Origin: Cysteiniphilum litorale
GTDB taxonomy: Bacteria > Pseudomonadota > Gammaproteobacteria > Francisellales > Francisellaceae
Length of the DNA: 64,000 nucleotides
Direction of reading: 5' to 3'
Assembly: GCF_003428165.1 (NCBI RefSeq)
Contig: NZ_QLIQ01000005.1
Span: 45,615-109,614, forward strand
Made by a program: the position numbers and the translations under genes. Positions 15,980 through 25,798 of this stretch are shown piece by piece (position 1 is the first letter of the stretch; each line of letters begins with the position of its first letter). A model generated the notes under the pieces. The model searched no databases. It saw only the letters and a list, made by a program, of their open reading frames with translations, and was not told the DNA's origin.

Positions 15980-18423
15980 AAACAATAAGATACAGAGGAT
16001 TGTCGAAGGCGCAAGAATCAACGCCAAGCATGTCTATTCGTGACACAAGACCTTTTTTGCGCAGAACCTATGATTTTTGCTCATCACTTACCGGAAGTGT
16101 GACGTTGATTGGTGTATGTAGTATTTTGATTTTGTGTCTGCCACTGATCAATGATTTACTGTTCGTGCTTGTTTTACTGATCTTTTGGAATGCATTCTGG
16201 CAATTACCACGCCTACCAGTTCGCTTACCGATGGGTGCTAAGCATTTAGATGTTTCCAATAAAGATCCTAAGCATCATAAGCCGCAAAAAGCCAATGGTC
16301 TGTATTTTTTTGCTAATGAAATGAATACAAAACACGAGGTGTGGTTTTCAAATGATGATATGCGCACACACGCATTAATTTTGGGATCAACGGGAAGTGG
16401 TAAAACGCAATCGCTATTATCGATTGCATTTAACGCACTAGCGCAAGGCAGTGGATTTATCTATGTTGATGGCAAGGGGGATAATAGTCTTTTTGCACAG
16501 GTTTTTTCAATGGCGAGATCAATGGGACGCGAAGACGATCTGTTAGTGGTTAACTATATGACCGGTGCTGAGGATATCATCGGTCCGCAGCAAGAAGCAC
16601 TTTCAAATACGCTTAACCCATTTGCTATTGGCTCATCGAGTATGTTGTCACAATTGGTGGTGAGTATGATGGGGTCATCAAAACAAGGTGGCGATGGCGA
16701 TATGTGGAAAGGGCGTGCGATTTCTTTCGTCGAAGCTTTGATGCGTGTTTTAGTCTATTTGCGTGATCAAGCATATTTTAATTTAGATTCAGAATTAATT
16801 CGCAAATATTTTAGTTTGGATGTATTGGAAAACTTGCTACAAAATAAGGTTGCGATTGATCAGGATGAACATGAGATTTATATTCAAGAGACCCTGCCAA
16901 AAGAGGTATTGTCACCGCTTTATAATTATCTAGGGACATTACCAGGCTATCAGAAAAAAAATGTAGGCAAACAGTCAGATAAGACCTATGAGCAACATGG
17001 CTATATTACGATGCAGTTAACGCGAATATTTGGCTCACTTGCTGATGTTTATGCACATATTATGCGTACCAACTTGGCGGAAGTTAACTTCAAGGATGTC
17101 GTACTCAATCGACGTATATTGGTTGTGCTATTGCCAGCTTTGGAGAAATCACCAGATGAATTAGCGAACTTAGGCAAGCTAATTATCGCGTCATTAAAGG
17201 CCATGCTTGCTTCAGGTTTAGGTAGTAGAATTCAAGGGGATTATAAAGAGGTTATTGAATCGAAACCATCCAATGCTGAAACGCCATTTTTGTGTATTTT
17301 AGATGAGTATGGTTATTATGCGGTTGAAGGGTTTGCGGTGGTTCCAGCACAGGCAAGATCATTAGGGTTCTCAGTGGTGTTTGCTGGACAAGATATTCCA
17401 GCCTTTCAAAAAGCGTCCAAAGAAGAAGCAGCATCGATCTTTGCTAATACCAATATCAAAGTATGTATGAAATTGGAGGATCCAACAGAAACCTGGGATT
17501 TTTTCAATAAAACAGCAGGTGAGGCGTATGTCACTGTTGCCAAAAGTTATAACATGGGCAGTAATGGGCAAGCATATGGTTATCAAGATACCAAGGAAGC
17601 AACGATTGAGAAAAGATCAAGATTGGATTTGATGGATTTAAAAGATCAACTGCCGGGTGAGGCACATGTGTTCTTTCAATCGGGTATTTATCGTACTAAA
17701 ATGTTTTATGCTGCACCGCCTAAAACCAGTGCAATACGTTTAAATCGATTTTTAAAGCTGGAGTCACTTAGTAATGGTTTTCTGCAATGCTATCAATTTG
17801 CCAATAAGCATGACCAATATCCGATAATTCAAGATGCCGTGCCAATCAGCTCAAGACGTCTATCACAGGCTTTACTGCAAAATAATAATAGCGATGAAGA
17901 AGATAAAGAAATATTAGAAGTAGAAGTAGCAGAAATAGAAGAAGAGCAATATGGCAAGATTGAAGATGACCAAAACATTGAGCAAGTAGATTTTACAGAG
18001 TCTAATGCAATACCTACTGACCTGACAGCGTTGGCTAGTGCCGAAGAATCGGCAGAGGATCATACGTTAGAAGCTAAAGAAGCTAAAGAAGCTAAGACAG
18101 CAACAAAGGTCGATTTATCCTTAAATACTGAAGAATCAGCGGATAAAAATATCTTAACTTGCCTGATTGCAGCTGATCATCAGGATCGAGGATCGCGTCG
18201 ATTGATAGATATGCAAAGGCTATCTAGTTTGATTTATACCCTTAATATTATGCGTGGTAGAAATATGCGTTTGGCGAAAGAACAAGCGCAGGAAAAGGAG
18301 CAGAAATTGTTAAAACTGGGACAATATTATTTGAAAATCAAAAAAGGCAGCGGTCGTAGATTACTACATCAAAAATTAACGCATTCACTTAGTGGGACAG
18401 TAGGCAATGATCACATTAAGTAA
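15976..18423 (+). CDS. dotL: Type IV coupling protein DotL (IcmO)
   Basis: FtsK/TraG-like ATPase of 815 residues that receives effectors at the inner membrane. Two transmembrane helices lie at about 40-75. Walker A is GSTGSGKT (137-144), Walker B lies in FLCILDEYGYY, and a conserved ARSLGFSVVFAGQD segment follows. The C-terminal tail, which in Legionella binds DotN, IcmS-IcmW and LvgA, is longer and more acidic than I expect. It contains a short 9-base repeat encoding EAKEAKEAK near 18070-18098. The final part is basic and helical. The end overlaps icmS by 17 bases. Confidence 0.95.
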   Translation: MKTIRYRGLSKAQESTPSMSIRDTRPFLRRTYDFCSSLTGSVTLIGVCSILILCLPLINDLLFVLVLLIFWNAFWQLPRLPVRLPMGAKHLDVSNKDPKHHKPQKANGLYFFANEMNTKHEVWFSNDDMRTHALILGSTGSGKTQSLLSIAFNALAQGSGFIYVDGKGDNSLFAQVFSMARSMGREDDLLVVNYMTGAEDIIGPQQEALSNTLNPFAIGSSSMLSQLVVSMMGSSKQGGDGDMWKGRAISFVEALMRVLVYLRDQAYFNLDSELIRKYFSLDVLENLLQNKVAIDQDEHEIYIQETLPKEVLSPLYNYLGTLPGYQKKNVGKQSDKTYEQHGYITMQLTRIFGSLADVYAHIMRTNLAEVNFKDVVLNRRILVVLLPALEKSPDELANLGKLIIASLKAMLASGLGSRIQGDYKEVIESKPSNAETPFLCILDEYGYYAVEGFAVVPAQARSLGFSVVFAGQDIPAFQKASKEEAASIFANTNIKVCMKLEDPTETWDFFNKTAGEAYVTVAKSYNMGSNGQAYGYQDTKEATIEKRSRLDLMDLKDQLPGEAHVFFQSGIYRTKMFYAAPPKTSAIRLNRFLKLESLSNGFLQCYQFANKHDQYPIIQDAVPISSRRLSQALLQNNNSDEEDKEILEVEVAEIEEEQYGKIEDDQNIEQVDFTESNAIPTDLTALASAEESAEDHTLEAKEAKEAKTATKVDLSLNTEESADKNILTCLIAADHQDRGSRRLIDMQRLSSLIYTLNIMRGRNMRLAKEQAQEKEQKLLKLGQYYLKIKKGSGRRLLHQKLTHSLSGTVGNDHIK

Positions 18424-18715
18424 CCTTTTAAATAAAATGCTGGTAGAAAATGGTGTTATTTGCATTGAAAATGGACACGAGAAAGCATTTGATAAATTAA
18501 ATCGCAAGGCCGTGTTGCTTAATCTATTGATTACGCAGGCGGAAGACCTTTATCACTATGTTTTTGGTGAATCAATAGTTGATATCAATGAAGAGAGCTA
18601 TGACCTGATCCAATTACTTTTTATTTTTGATCAAGCTTTAAGTTTATGTGATGAAAATATTCTGGCGGTTGATAATGTGCTTGGGGGAGTTTATGAGTCA
18701 GCAGCAAACAAGTGA
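18407..18715 (+). CDS. icmS: Probable T4BSS adaptor IcmS
   Basis: Small acidic protein of 102 residues, predicted largely helical. The pattern (ENGVICIENG, then KLNRKAVLLNLLITQAEDLYH, and a C-terminal FDQALSLCDEN) resembles IcmS in length and layout (about 114 residues in Legionella), though identity looks low. IcmS pairs with IcmW, encoded at 40098, to bind effectors and deliver them to DotL. Position between dotL and dotM strengthens the call. The start overlaps dotL, and dotM starts inside its 3' end. A different small T4BSS component cannot be excluded. Confidence 0.6.
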   Translation: MITLSNLLNKMLVENGVICIENGHEKAFDKLNRKAVLLNLLITQAEDLYHYVFGESIVDINEESYDLIQLLFIFDQALSLCDENILAVDNVLGGVYESAANK

Positions 18716-19754
18716 TCATTCTGAAATGGGTGTTTTTTACGTGATTGCACTTTGCTTGGGAATAGCCTTACTCGTATATTTTGTATTTCATCAATATATT
18801 GTTGATGTTGTGTTTGGCATTAAAAAATTTGAGTTAAGTTTAATTATTTTATTCAATCATAAATATCAATTACTTATGAACTGGTGCAATCACGTATCAC
18901 AGTCCAGAGTATCATTAGAAGACATGAAATATCTGGCATTAATTACGGGAGAAATAAGCAAGAAATTACTGTGTACTTTAAGTGCTGTAATAGGGATTTT
19001 ATTATTATTATTTCATCCTGTTCGCAGGTACAAAAGCAGTTATTCTATGCGAACACTATCTCAGCGGATGCAAAAGTCATTTGCTGATGTCTATTTGCCA
19101 GAAAATCAGTGCAAAGATTTAATGAAGGGTGATTTTAGTATGGCGCTGTCACCCATTGAGTTTATTAGTCAGCATAATTTGCAAAGTCATGATAAAAAGC
19201 TCGATACCCATAAAAGCTATGGTGTGCTATGCCGTCAGCTTGGTCAGGTTGGCAGTGATGAACTTATCGATTCACAGGCGTTATACATTTTATACGCCGG
19301 TTTAATCGCATTTGTTGCACATGATCGCAAATTGGGGCGACGTATTTTGCAGTGTGCCACACAATGGTATATGAGCAGCAGTTGGCTAGATAAATACCGT
19401 TGCAAAAAACGTTTATCAAAGGCAGTAGAATCAAGTATTAGGCGATATGAGCATGTGGAAAAGGTCAGATCAATAGCTGCAAAGCATCATTATAATAGCA
19501 CGTTGTTGTGTGGATTATTGGAGCATGCACGTAAAGGTGGTATTGTCCCAAATGCCTCTTTTTTATGGTTAAAAAAGGAATACAGAACCTTATGGTATGC
19601 ATTAAATAATGTTGGCAGAGAAGCGGTTTTTGTCGAAGCTGCAGCAATTACTGCGCATTGGCAGGCTGAAAAAATGCTCAATACCAAGATCACGACACCA
19701 ATGATCAAACCAGCAATAGAGGCCTTACAGCAAGAGATATATGTATATAGCTAA
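18693..19754 (+). CDS. dotM: Dot/Icm coupling-complex protein DotM (IcmP)
   Basis: Protein of 353 residues with three hydrophobic helices near the N-terminus (about 10-32, 45-60 and 100-115) and a large cytoplasmic domain. The conserved block ALYILYAGLIAFVAHDRKLGRRIL is typical of DotM/IcmP. The ATG at 18693 is preferred over an upstream ATG because GGGGGAG lies just before it. DotM joins DotL and DotN in the coupling complex and binds effectors with acidic Glu-rich C-termini. The start lies inside the 3' end of icmS. Confidence 0.92.
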   Translation: MSQQQTSDHSEMGVFYVIALCLGIALLVYFVFHQYIVDVVFGIKKFELSLIILFNHKYQLLMNWCNHVSQSRVSLEDMKYLALITGEISKKLLCTLSAVIGILLLLFHPVRRYKSSYSMRTLSQRMQKSFADVYLPENQCKDLMKGDFSMALSPIEFISQHNLQSHDKKLDTHKSYGVLCRQLGQVGSDELIDSQALYILYAGLIAFVAHDRKLGRRILQCATQWYMSSSWLDKYRCKKRLSKAVESSIRRYEHVEKVRSIAAKHHYNSTLLCGLLEHARKGGIVPNASFLWLKKEYRTLWYALNNVGREAVFVEAAAITAHWQAEKMLNTKITTPMIKPAIEALQQEIYVYS

Positions 19755-19780
19755 TGATATAGAACTAAGTTAGTACCTTT

Positions 19781-19830
19781 GCCCTTGTGGGATTGCTCGT
19801 GCAGCTTAAGTTGCACGGGTGAGGGGGATT
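19781..19830. repeat. Dispersed intergenic repeat, copy 1 (with 20-bp imperfect palindrome)
   Basis: The stretch from GCCCTTGTGGGA to GAGGGGGATT resembles the reverse complement of 31630-31686. Shared blocks include CTTGTGGGA, the core CGTGCAGCTTAAG/CGCACAACTTAGG, and GGTGAGGGG.ATT. Inside it, 19798-19817 is a near-perfect palindrome (CGTGCA...TGCACG). It lies between dotM and dotN. It could act as a transcript hairpin, but there is no T-run. Confidence 0.6.
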
Positions 19831-19941
19831 AAAGCTCAATTTATTCTTGATTCATTACTAGGTTGCTCAGAGTATTCTAAAAATTGGAAATCAAAAAAAT
19901 TAAAATAATTAAAAAACAGCAAGAGGAAAAGAAATAAAACA

Positions 19942-20496
19942 ATGGAATCACACATTCTCCTGCCACTAAAGTTAAGTGCTAAAAGTGGTAACTTTATTGA
20001 GTTTTACGCGCGTCAAAATCATGCGAGTTATATTAAAATCAAAGAGCAATTATGGAATGAGGCACCATACTGTCAATTTTGTGGTGCAACTGAAACAAGG
20101 CATTTGCATATTGTGAATAAGGATCTTGATTATAACGTTAATACATTGGGTAACTTAGCATTAGCTTGTCATTTATGTGCACACATCCAAATGCTAGATG
20201 ACCCAGCTTGGGATTATAATGAGCAAGGTATTGTTTATCTGCCAAATATTTCACAAGCAACGCTTAATGGTTTGTATCAACAATGGGCAGATGAGTTAAA
20301 ACAAAAAAACAATGTGTTTGAAATTACTGAGGCAATTTCAGAGCTGATGAGTTTTACCCAACAAATCAAAGAAGTATTGAATATCGAACCTAAATTTAGC
20401 GATTTACTTGGGCTTTTTGCGGTGTCATATAATGACGGTGAATTTATTGATTCATTGCGATGGGTTCCAAGTGTGCAGTTGTTGAAGTTATTTTAA
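19942..20496 (+). CDS. dotN: Dot/Icm coupling-complex zinc protein DotN (IcmJ)
   Basis: Cytoplasmic protein of 184 residues with an HNH-like zinc site: Cys44 and Cys47 in CQFC, Cys76 and Cys79 in CHLC, plus the LHIVNKD segment between them. This matches DotN/IcmJ (about 208 residues), a non-nuclease relative of HNH proteins that binds the DotL tail. The catalytic His of true HNH nucleases is not evident. The gene is separated from dotM by 187 bases with a dispersed repeat and is followed after 21 bases by the patatin gene, with which it may be co-transcribed. Confidence 0.88.
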   Translation: MESHILLPLKLSAKSGNFIEFYARQNHASYIKIKEQLWNEAPYCQFCGATETRHLHIVNKDLDYNVNTLGNLALACHLCAHIQMLDDPAWDYNEQGIVYLPNISQATLNGLYQQWADELKQKNNVFEITEAISELMSFTQQIKEVLNIEPKFSDLLGLFAVSYNDGEFIDSLRWVPSVQLLKLF

Positions 20497-20517
20497 GTTA
20501 AAGGTTGAGGATGTTTT

Positions 20518-21999
20518 ATGGCTAAACCTAATATTGAGTATCTGGTTTTTAGTGGCGGAGGTGCTAAAGGTGTACTTTATCCTGGGGTTTACAAAGCGCT
20601 GAAAGAAAGCGGTATATTTGATGGTGTTAACATGTTATCAGGTTCATCAGTTGGTGCGCTATTGGCAAGTCTGATGGCATTTGGTATATCTGAACAAAAA
20701 CTAATAGCATTGTCACAACAGGCTAATTTTATCGACTTACTGGGAAATCGGACACCTTATGCACTAATAGAACGTGACGGGCAAGCACTTTATGAGTTTA
20801 TGGTGAACAACATTAAGAGTAGCATTGTAGCTTATTTTGACCAAAACAATACGCTAAACAAATCTAATGAAATCAAAGAGATCATTGCAAAATGCGCTAG
20901 CGATAAGCCCATCACTTTTGCTGATTTACTTAAGTTAAATCGATACGATAGCAAGACATTTAAGCTGTTGGTGGTAACAGCAGTTGAAAAGAAAACGGGT
21001 GATTTTCAGGTATTTAATGCCGAGGTTACGCCTGAGGTTGATGTTGCCTTGGCATGTAAAGCATCGGCTGCGTTACCCATTATCTTGCAATCGACCAAGA
21101 TAGATGTTGGTGGACAGATTGTTGAATATATTGATGGCGGGTATTTCGACAATATGCCGACCGAAGATTTTATTATGCCAGTATTTGATAACAATGAAGC
21201 TCAAACTGCAAAGCAATATGCGGCATATACAAGAAGATTAGAGGATACTCGCGCGAAAACGCTTGTTTTTGGATTTAGTCAAGATAAGGCTGGGGATAAT
21301 TTGTATAAGGCGTTAAAAACACAAGATCTGCCAATTGTCGATGTTAGTTGGCTAAAACGATTCGTTTTATATATCGTGATACATATTTTTGCAGGTATTC
21401 ATAGCATCTACAGCTATCTTAATCGCAAAGAAAGTGTTTTTAGACGTTTGCGCGAATATTATCGTGATAAAACAGTTACCTTAAAACCAAAAGCAGTATC
21501 AACAATTTCCTTCACAGAAGCCAAAAAACAGGCAAAAAAAATGATTTTTGAAGGTTATTTTAGTACTTATGATTTTTTACATGATAAATATCAGAAAGAG
21601 TTGCCGCAGTTATATGTCTGGCAAAAATTTTATTTTCGGTGTTTTAAAGCATATCAAAAAGATTCAACATTTATGTCTCCCTATACAACAGATCTTGTGA
21701 CAAGCTGGAAAGCACAAGCGTTAGCGAATTTTTTTGTTCAAGAGCTAAAGACAACACATATAGCAGACTATATCCACTTGTGTTGTTATGACAGAGCGAC
21801 AGGCAAGCCTAAATCAACAACCCGAGCGGTTAGAAGCCTGATTAAAACACTTAATCGTTGTGATGATAATACGATAACTTCTCGTTTTAGGCATATATTA
21901 AGCGTGGCTAATAATGCTGATTTTACACATAATGATATTGAGAAATATATCAACTTGGAATTAGCTAACACCATTCCATCACTGCCTGATTCTATTTAG
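20518..21999 (+). CDS. Patatin-like phospholipase, probable Dot/Icm effector
   Basis: Patatin-family lipid acyl hydrolase, 493 residues. The oxyanion-hole motif SGGGAKG (12-18), the nucleophile elbow GSSVG (Ser44) and the catalytic Asp206 in DGG are all present, so the enzyme should be active on phospholipids. The region after about 270 contains a hydrophobic stretch (LKRFVLYIVIHIFAGIH) and an uncharacterised helical domain. There is no signal peptide. The gene follows dotN and sits at the edge of the cargo region, and patatin effectors such as VipD are typical Dot/Icm substrates. Effector status is inferred from context. GAGG before the ATG supports this start. Confidence 0.85.
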   Translation: MAKPNIEYLVFSGGGAKGVLYPGVYKALKESGIFDGVNMLSGSSVGALLASLMAFGISEQKLIALSQQANFIDLLGNRTPYALIERDGQALYEFMVNNIKSSIVAYFDQNNTLNKSNEIKEIIAKCASDKPITFADLLKLNRYDSKTFKLLVVTAVEKKTGDFQVFNAEVTPEVDVALACKASAALPIILQSTKIDVGGQIVEYIDGGYFDNMPTEDFIMPVFDNNEAQTAKQYAAYTRRLEDTRAKTLVFGFSQDKAGDNLYKALKTQDLPIVDVSWLKRFVLYIVIHIFAGIHSIYSYLNRKESVFRRLREYYRDKTVTLKPKAVSTISFTEAKKQAKKMIFEGYFSTYDFLHDKYQKELPQLYVWQKFYFRCFKAYQKDSTFMSPYTTDLVTSWKAQALANFFVQELKTTHIADYIHLCCYDRATGKPKSTTRAVRSLIKTLNRCDDNTITSRFRHILSVANNADFTHNDIEKYINLELANTIPSLPDSI

Positions 22000-22002
22000 T
22001 GA

Positions 22003-24249
22003 TTAATACTTAAAAGGTATAAAAGTCAGAATGCCTTCTTTGGAAATGTGCTTGGTGTCTATGGTATTTTGGTCTTTAACAAACTCGTCACATTTAGTAT
22101 TAAGCTCCTTATAATAATCATTTTCATGATTCAGTGAATCTCTTAGTTTAAGTAACTGACGTCCTTGTTCAACCTCACCGCCAGTAACTGCCGATGAAAG
22201 AAATTGAAAACGACTAACCGACATGCATTCTTTATTATCTTGGAAATTGAGCGCCAAAAGCTCAAGAAATGTGTCATTATCATTGGATTTCAAGGAAGTT
22301 ATTTTTGCATTTACTAACGTCTCCCATTCATTTCTTACATCCTTATCGTGTATGTGTCTTAATAAACGCTCAGATATAGCATCTTGAATAGTTTTTTTAA
22401 ATTCCATTGCTTGCACGATTGTTTTTTTTTGAGCAACAGGTTCTCTATTCGACTGTCGTTGACTAGATGCTTCATATGGGTTAAAAGAAGTCAGTTTATT
22501 TATGAAAGCGCTTATTGTGCTATCCAGATTGCTATCGAGCTTAAATGTAAAGCCAAGCTTATGTATACTTGTATTTTTTGTTGCTGCAAGTTTTTGTGCT
22601 ATTTGTTCAATAATGTATAGTTTTGCGCTGTTTCTTAAATCATCATCATTATAAAACTGTGGATAACTCTCAGCATTGAAGGTTATCTTTATTTTGTCTT
22701 TTAAGTCATCGCAAAATTCTTTATATGTATTGATAAGCATATTCACTACACCATAAAAATCTGATAATTGTTTGCTATGCTCATAACCTTTGTTTGTGAT
22801 TTTAGGAATATTTAGAGGTTGTGTGTAAAGATACATATAAGCATCTACCAATCGATATAAAAAATCTTTGTGTTTAAATTCAAAAGGAGGTTGAATCTTT
22901 AACCGATGATTAAATCTACTTAATTGATCTGAAGTTAGCCATATTGATGATCGACTTATACTTTCTTTTAGTTTTGTTCTAAACACATACTGAAGCAGTT
23001 CATTAAGGTTAATATCTTTTCCATCCACTATTGTAGTTGCAAGCTTCGTAATCTCTGCCTGACCCACGATATCAACTGGTGGTAGCGGTTTAGGGTTAAG
23101 ATTTAGAGGAGGAGGTGGTGGTGGGATATTTGGAATATGTGAGTTGCTAATATTATTTGGAGCGCTAAGTCTAAGTGCGTTTGAATCACTAGAAGGATTT
23201 GTGTTGCTAGGAGCACTAAGAGTATTTCAAGAGCTGGGAACATTTGGGTTACTAGGAGCACTAAAATTACTTGAAACACTAGGAGCAGTTGAATCACCAG
23301 GCGTACTTGGAGTGTAGCTACTTGAAAGATAACGTTCGATAACTTCCTTTAATATATTTCCAGTATTATTTTTAGATTGTACTAATACAAACTTACCAGC
23401 CATATCCCCTAATACAAATTCAGGATTATTATCATCACGTGTAGCAGTCACCGTTAAATCAGGACTATTAACAACTTCTGCTGCACCAATAACCTGAGAA
23501 GGAACACCTGTAAACTCCAATTGCTTATATGGCAATCCATACCTATCTGCAAATGTCGGTATATTTGTAACATCTGTGATATCAAAACCTGCATTGGTAT
23601 AGAGAGATTTAATTAATTTATGTTTTTCAATACGACTTGTTCTATAGTCAAAATCAGAAAAAGTATCAAAGTGAGTGATTTCCTTTTTAACAGCCACATC
23701 TAGTTCAGTAGAGTGATCTCGTTGCAATAGGCTAGATGCAACAGCAAGATAAAGTGATTGTTCTAATGATTCTTCCCTTGAATCAGAGTGCAGAGGATCA
23801 ACGATTAAAAAATAGTTCCCTTGACTTCTAAGCATGTAAGTGTAAGGTTTATCGGTTAAAAGCGTTACTGTCAAGGTCTCTAGAACGGCATTATTAACCA
23901 AAATATTAATCTTTACATTTCTGTCTTCACCGCTGGTATTAATATTTTTAATAGCTAGACCGCTATTTGTCTTCTTAACCTGCACCAAGTCATCGCTACC
24001 AATCACTTGATAGTGCCAAGGTGACATAACTGCAGCTTGAGCAATATTTGATATGCCTGATATCTCAATTTGCATATGCGTTTCGTGCTCAAATGGTAAT
24101 ACTTCTGGTGCATTTCTAAGATTAACCACTTGAGTACCACGCACATGCGGCATCTCTTGATACTCCGTCTCCGCGCCACCGTCACAACTACATAGACAAG
24201 CTGTCAACAACAAAGTACTGAGCTTTTTGTATAATTTATTGTTTGGCAC
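22003..24249 (-). pseudogene. Large lipoprotein gene interrupted by an in-frame TGA
   Basis: One reading frame of 748 sense codons runs through this stretch with a single stop, TGA at 23229-23227. The first part (24249-23227) has a lipobox LTAC (Cys18), a folded domain, then a Ser/Pro/Asn-rich linker with degenerate SAPSN repeats. The same linker, with more SAPSN-like repeats and a six-proline run, continues straight after the TGA into a helical C-terminal domain of about 350 residues that ends at 22003. Linker composition is the same on both sides, so this is one gene split by a nonsense change, not two genes. A GTG at 23067 could restart the second half. Function is unknown. The gene is last in a row of three minus-strand exported proteins. 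Confidence 0.8.
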
Positions 24250-24474
24250 GATTTTCTCCTTAAAATGTTTGTGGTTTGTTTATCGAAGCTTGCATTAAAA
24301 ACATTAATCTACTGCTCATAGATGGTCTTAGGATCCCTCTTGATGTCGAAAATATGGCGAAATTGACAAGTTTGAGATTGTTAATCAACATAAACCTAAC
24401 ACTAACACTAACACCATTCCCTCTCCATCAGATTATAACTGATCACTTTACCAATAAATGTAGTTACTTATTGA

Positions 24475-25773
24475 CTAGCTAGAGACATAGCATGCATAGG
24501 CAACTTGATGTCTATATTCATTTAACGCATTGATGATAAAACTATTTGTTAAAGAAGTATCATTGGCGAGTGTGGCAATGCTATTAGTTGAATCAAGATT
24601 CCTTAAGGAGTCAATCAATCGACCAGACGTATTCATCGTCAGTAAACTATGAATTGTAATTACTTTCGTGGCACCTAAATTTCCTTGATCAATAAAAGGA
24701 TTACCTGATATGTTTGTTAGAATAGAAACAAGGTAATTATCCTCATTGCTCGTCGAGATTGTAATAAGATCTTTTAATCTATCTATATCCTCTACTCCAG
24801 ACCAAGTAGAATCATGAGCAGATACATGGGTATGGCGAATTAAGTCATCTTGTCCAGTTTCTTTTAATACTAAAGTGCCATTTATTGATCTAGCTGAATT
24901 GAGAACCCCTGTAGTTAAACCATCAGCAATTAAAGGATGGTATTTCACCGTGACACTGTCACGATCATTTGACTCCAACCGCACTTGCTCTTTTTGTTGT
25001 GCGACAAAGTAGATTAAGGTGTTGCCGCAACGCGTTAACATTGCTAATGGTAACTTGTTGACATCGCCATAATAAGTGCGAATAAATGGGACATTATAAC
25101 CAAAAACATATTGCTGAAAATGATCAGGATACTCCTCAGGTATTACTCGCCAGCTCGAAGGATCTTGTAAACTTATATTTTCAGTATGCCAACTTTGCTC
25201 AAGTAGGTCATGAAAATGATTCTCTGCTCTTTCTTCTTCTCTTTCTCTTCTTGGTCTTATGTTAGCAGCTAATGGATCCGGTAATAACGTGATAGGTAAA
25301 GTAGCAGTGATAACATCACCAGTGTTTATATTGGTTGCAGTAATGTTAACATCAGCGATTTCAGGCATATAGTCGTTGCTTTGTGTAGGTGTTGTCGTGA
25401 CGTTGTTTACTAAGACAGTAAACTGGCAGCTCCCACCCAATCCAAGTGTTGTATTACAATGATTATCAGAAATACTGATATCATCAGAAGTAGCCAATAT
25501 AGAAATAGCATAAGGATCCCCGCCCATTGACATAATCCCTTGTTGACGCATATCAATCGTATAAACATTACTTCTGTTATCTTGATTTGTTAAAAGCGCT
25601 TTATTATCACCGCTTATATGAATGCTTACGGCAGAATGCGGGGTAGCATCATCACTTGATGATGCTACCCCGCCACCGCCGCCGCCACATCCGCTTAATA
25701 TTAAGATGCTCATAAAAGCGATAGACAAGCCACCTCTCTTAAAAAAGTTTTCTTGTTGATTGTTTGATGACAT
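24475..25773 (-). CDS. Putative lipoprotein with poly-Gly start
   Basis: Lipoprotein of 432 residues. The N-terminus is basic and hydrophobic, then lipobox LSGC (Cys29) followed by a run of six glycines. The first ~200 residues include a segment with a CQF-type Cys pair (CNTTLGLGGSCQFTVLV) like bacterial Ig-like or choice-of-anchor domains. The rest is unrecognised. ATG 25773 with AGAAGG nine bases upstream is chosen over an ATG 57 bases earlier. The DNA just after the glycine run forms a 36-bp palindrome (25638-25673). It follows the 609-residue exported protein by 25 bases, probably in one operon. Confidence 0.7.
   Translation of the reverse strand: MSSNNQQENFFKRGGLSIAFMSILILSGCGGGGGGVASSSDDATPHSAVSIHISGDNKALLTNQDNRSNVYTIDMRQQGIMSMGGDPYAISILATSDDISISDNHCNTTLGLGGSCQFTVLVNNVTTTPTQSNDYMPEIADVNITATNINTGDVITATLPITLLPDPLAANIRPRREREEERAENHFHDLLEQSWHTENISLQDPSSWRVIPEEYPDHFQQYVFGYNVPFIRTYYGDVNKLPLAMLTRCGNTLIYFVAQQKEQVRLESNDRDSVTVKYHPLIADGLTTGVLNSARSINGTLVLKETGQDDLIRHTHVSAHDSTWSGVEDIDRLKDLITISTSNEDNYLVSILTNISGNPFIDQGNLGATKVITIHSLLTMNTSGRLIDSLRNLDSTNSIATLANDTSLTNSFIINALNEYRHQVAYACYVSS
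25638..25673. repeat. 36-bp near-perfect palindrome inside a lipoprotein gene
   Basis: 17 bases (25638-25654, starting GCGGGGTAGC) pair without mismatch with 25657-25673, leaving only the two central bases CT unpaired. In the mRNA of the minus-strand lipoprotein this would be a very stable hairpin about 100-135 bases after the start codon, right behind the poly-Gly codons. The palindrome encodes a Ser/Asp/Ala/Thr stretch of the mature N-terminus. Confidence 0.95.
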
Positions 25774-25798
25774 ATAACTAAACCTTCTTCTGTTAATG

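Noticed and set aside
23103..23297. 64-codon minus-strand frame in the lipoprotein linker
   Set aside because: Out-of-frame reading of the Ser/Pro/Asn repeat; the real frame continues through the TGA.
24385..24415. CTAACA short repeats between two minus-strand genes
   Set aside because: Only about three imperfect units; too few for a meaningful repeat.
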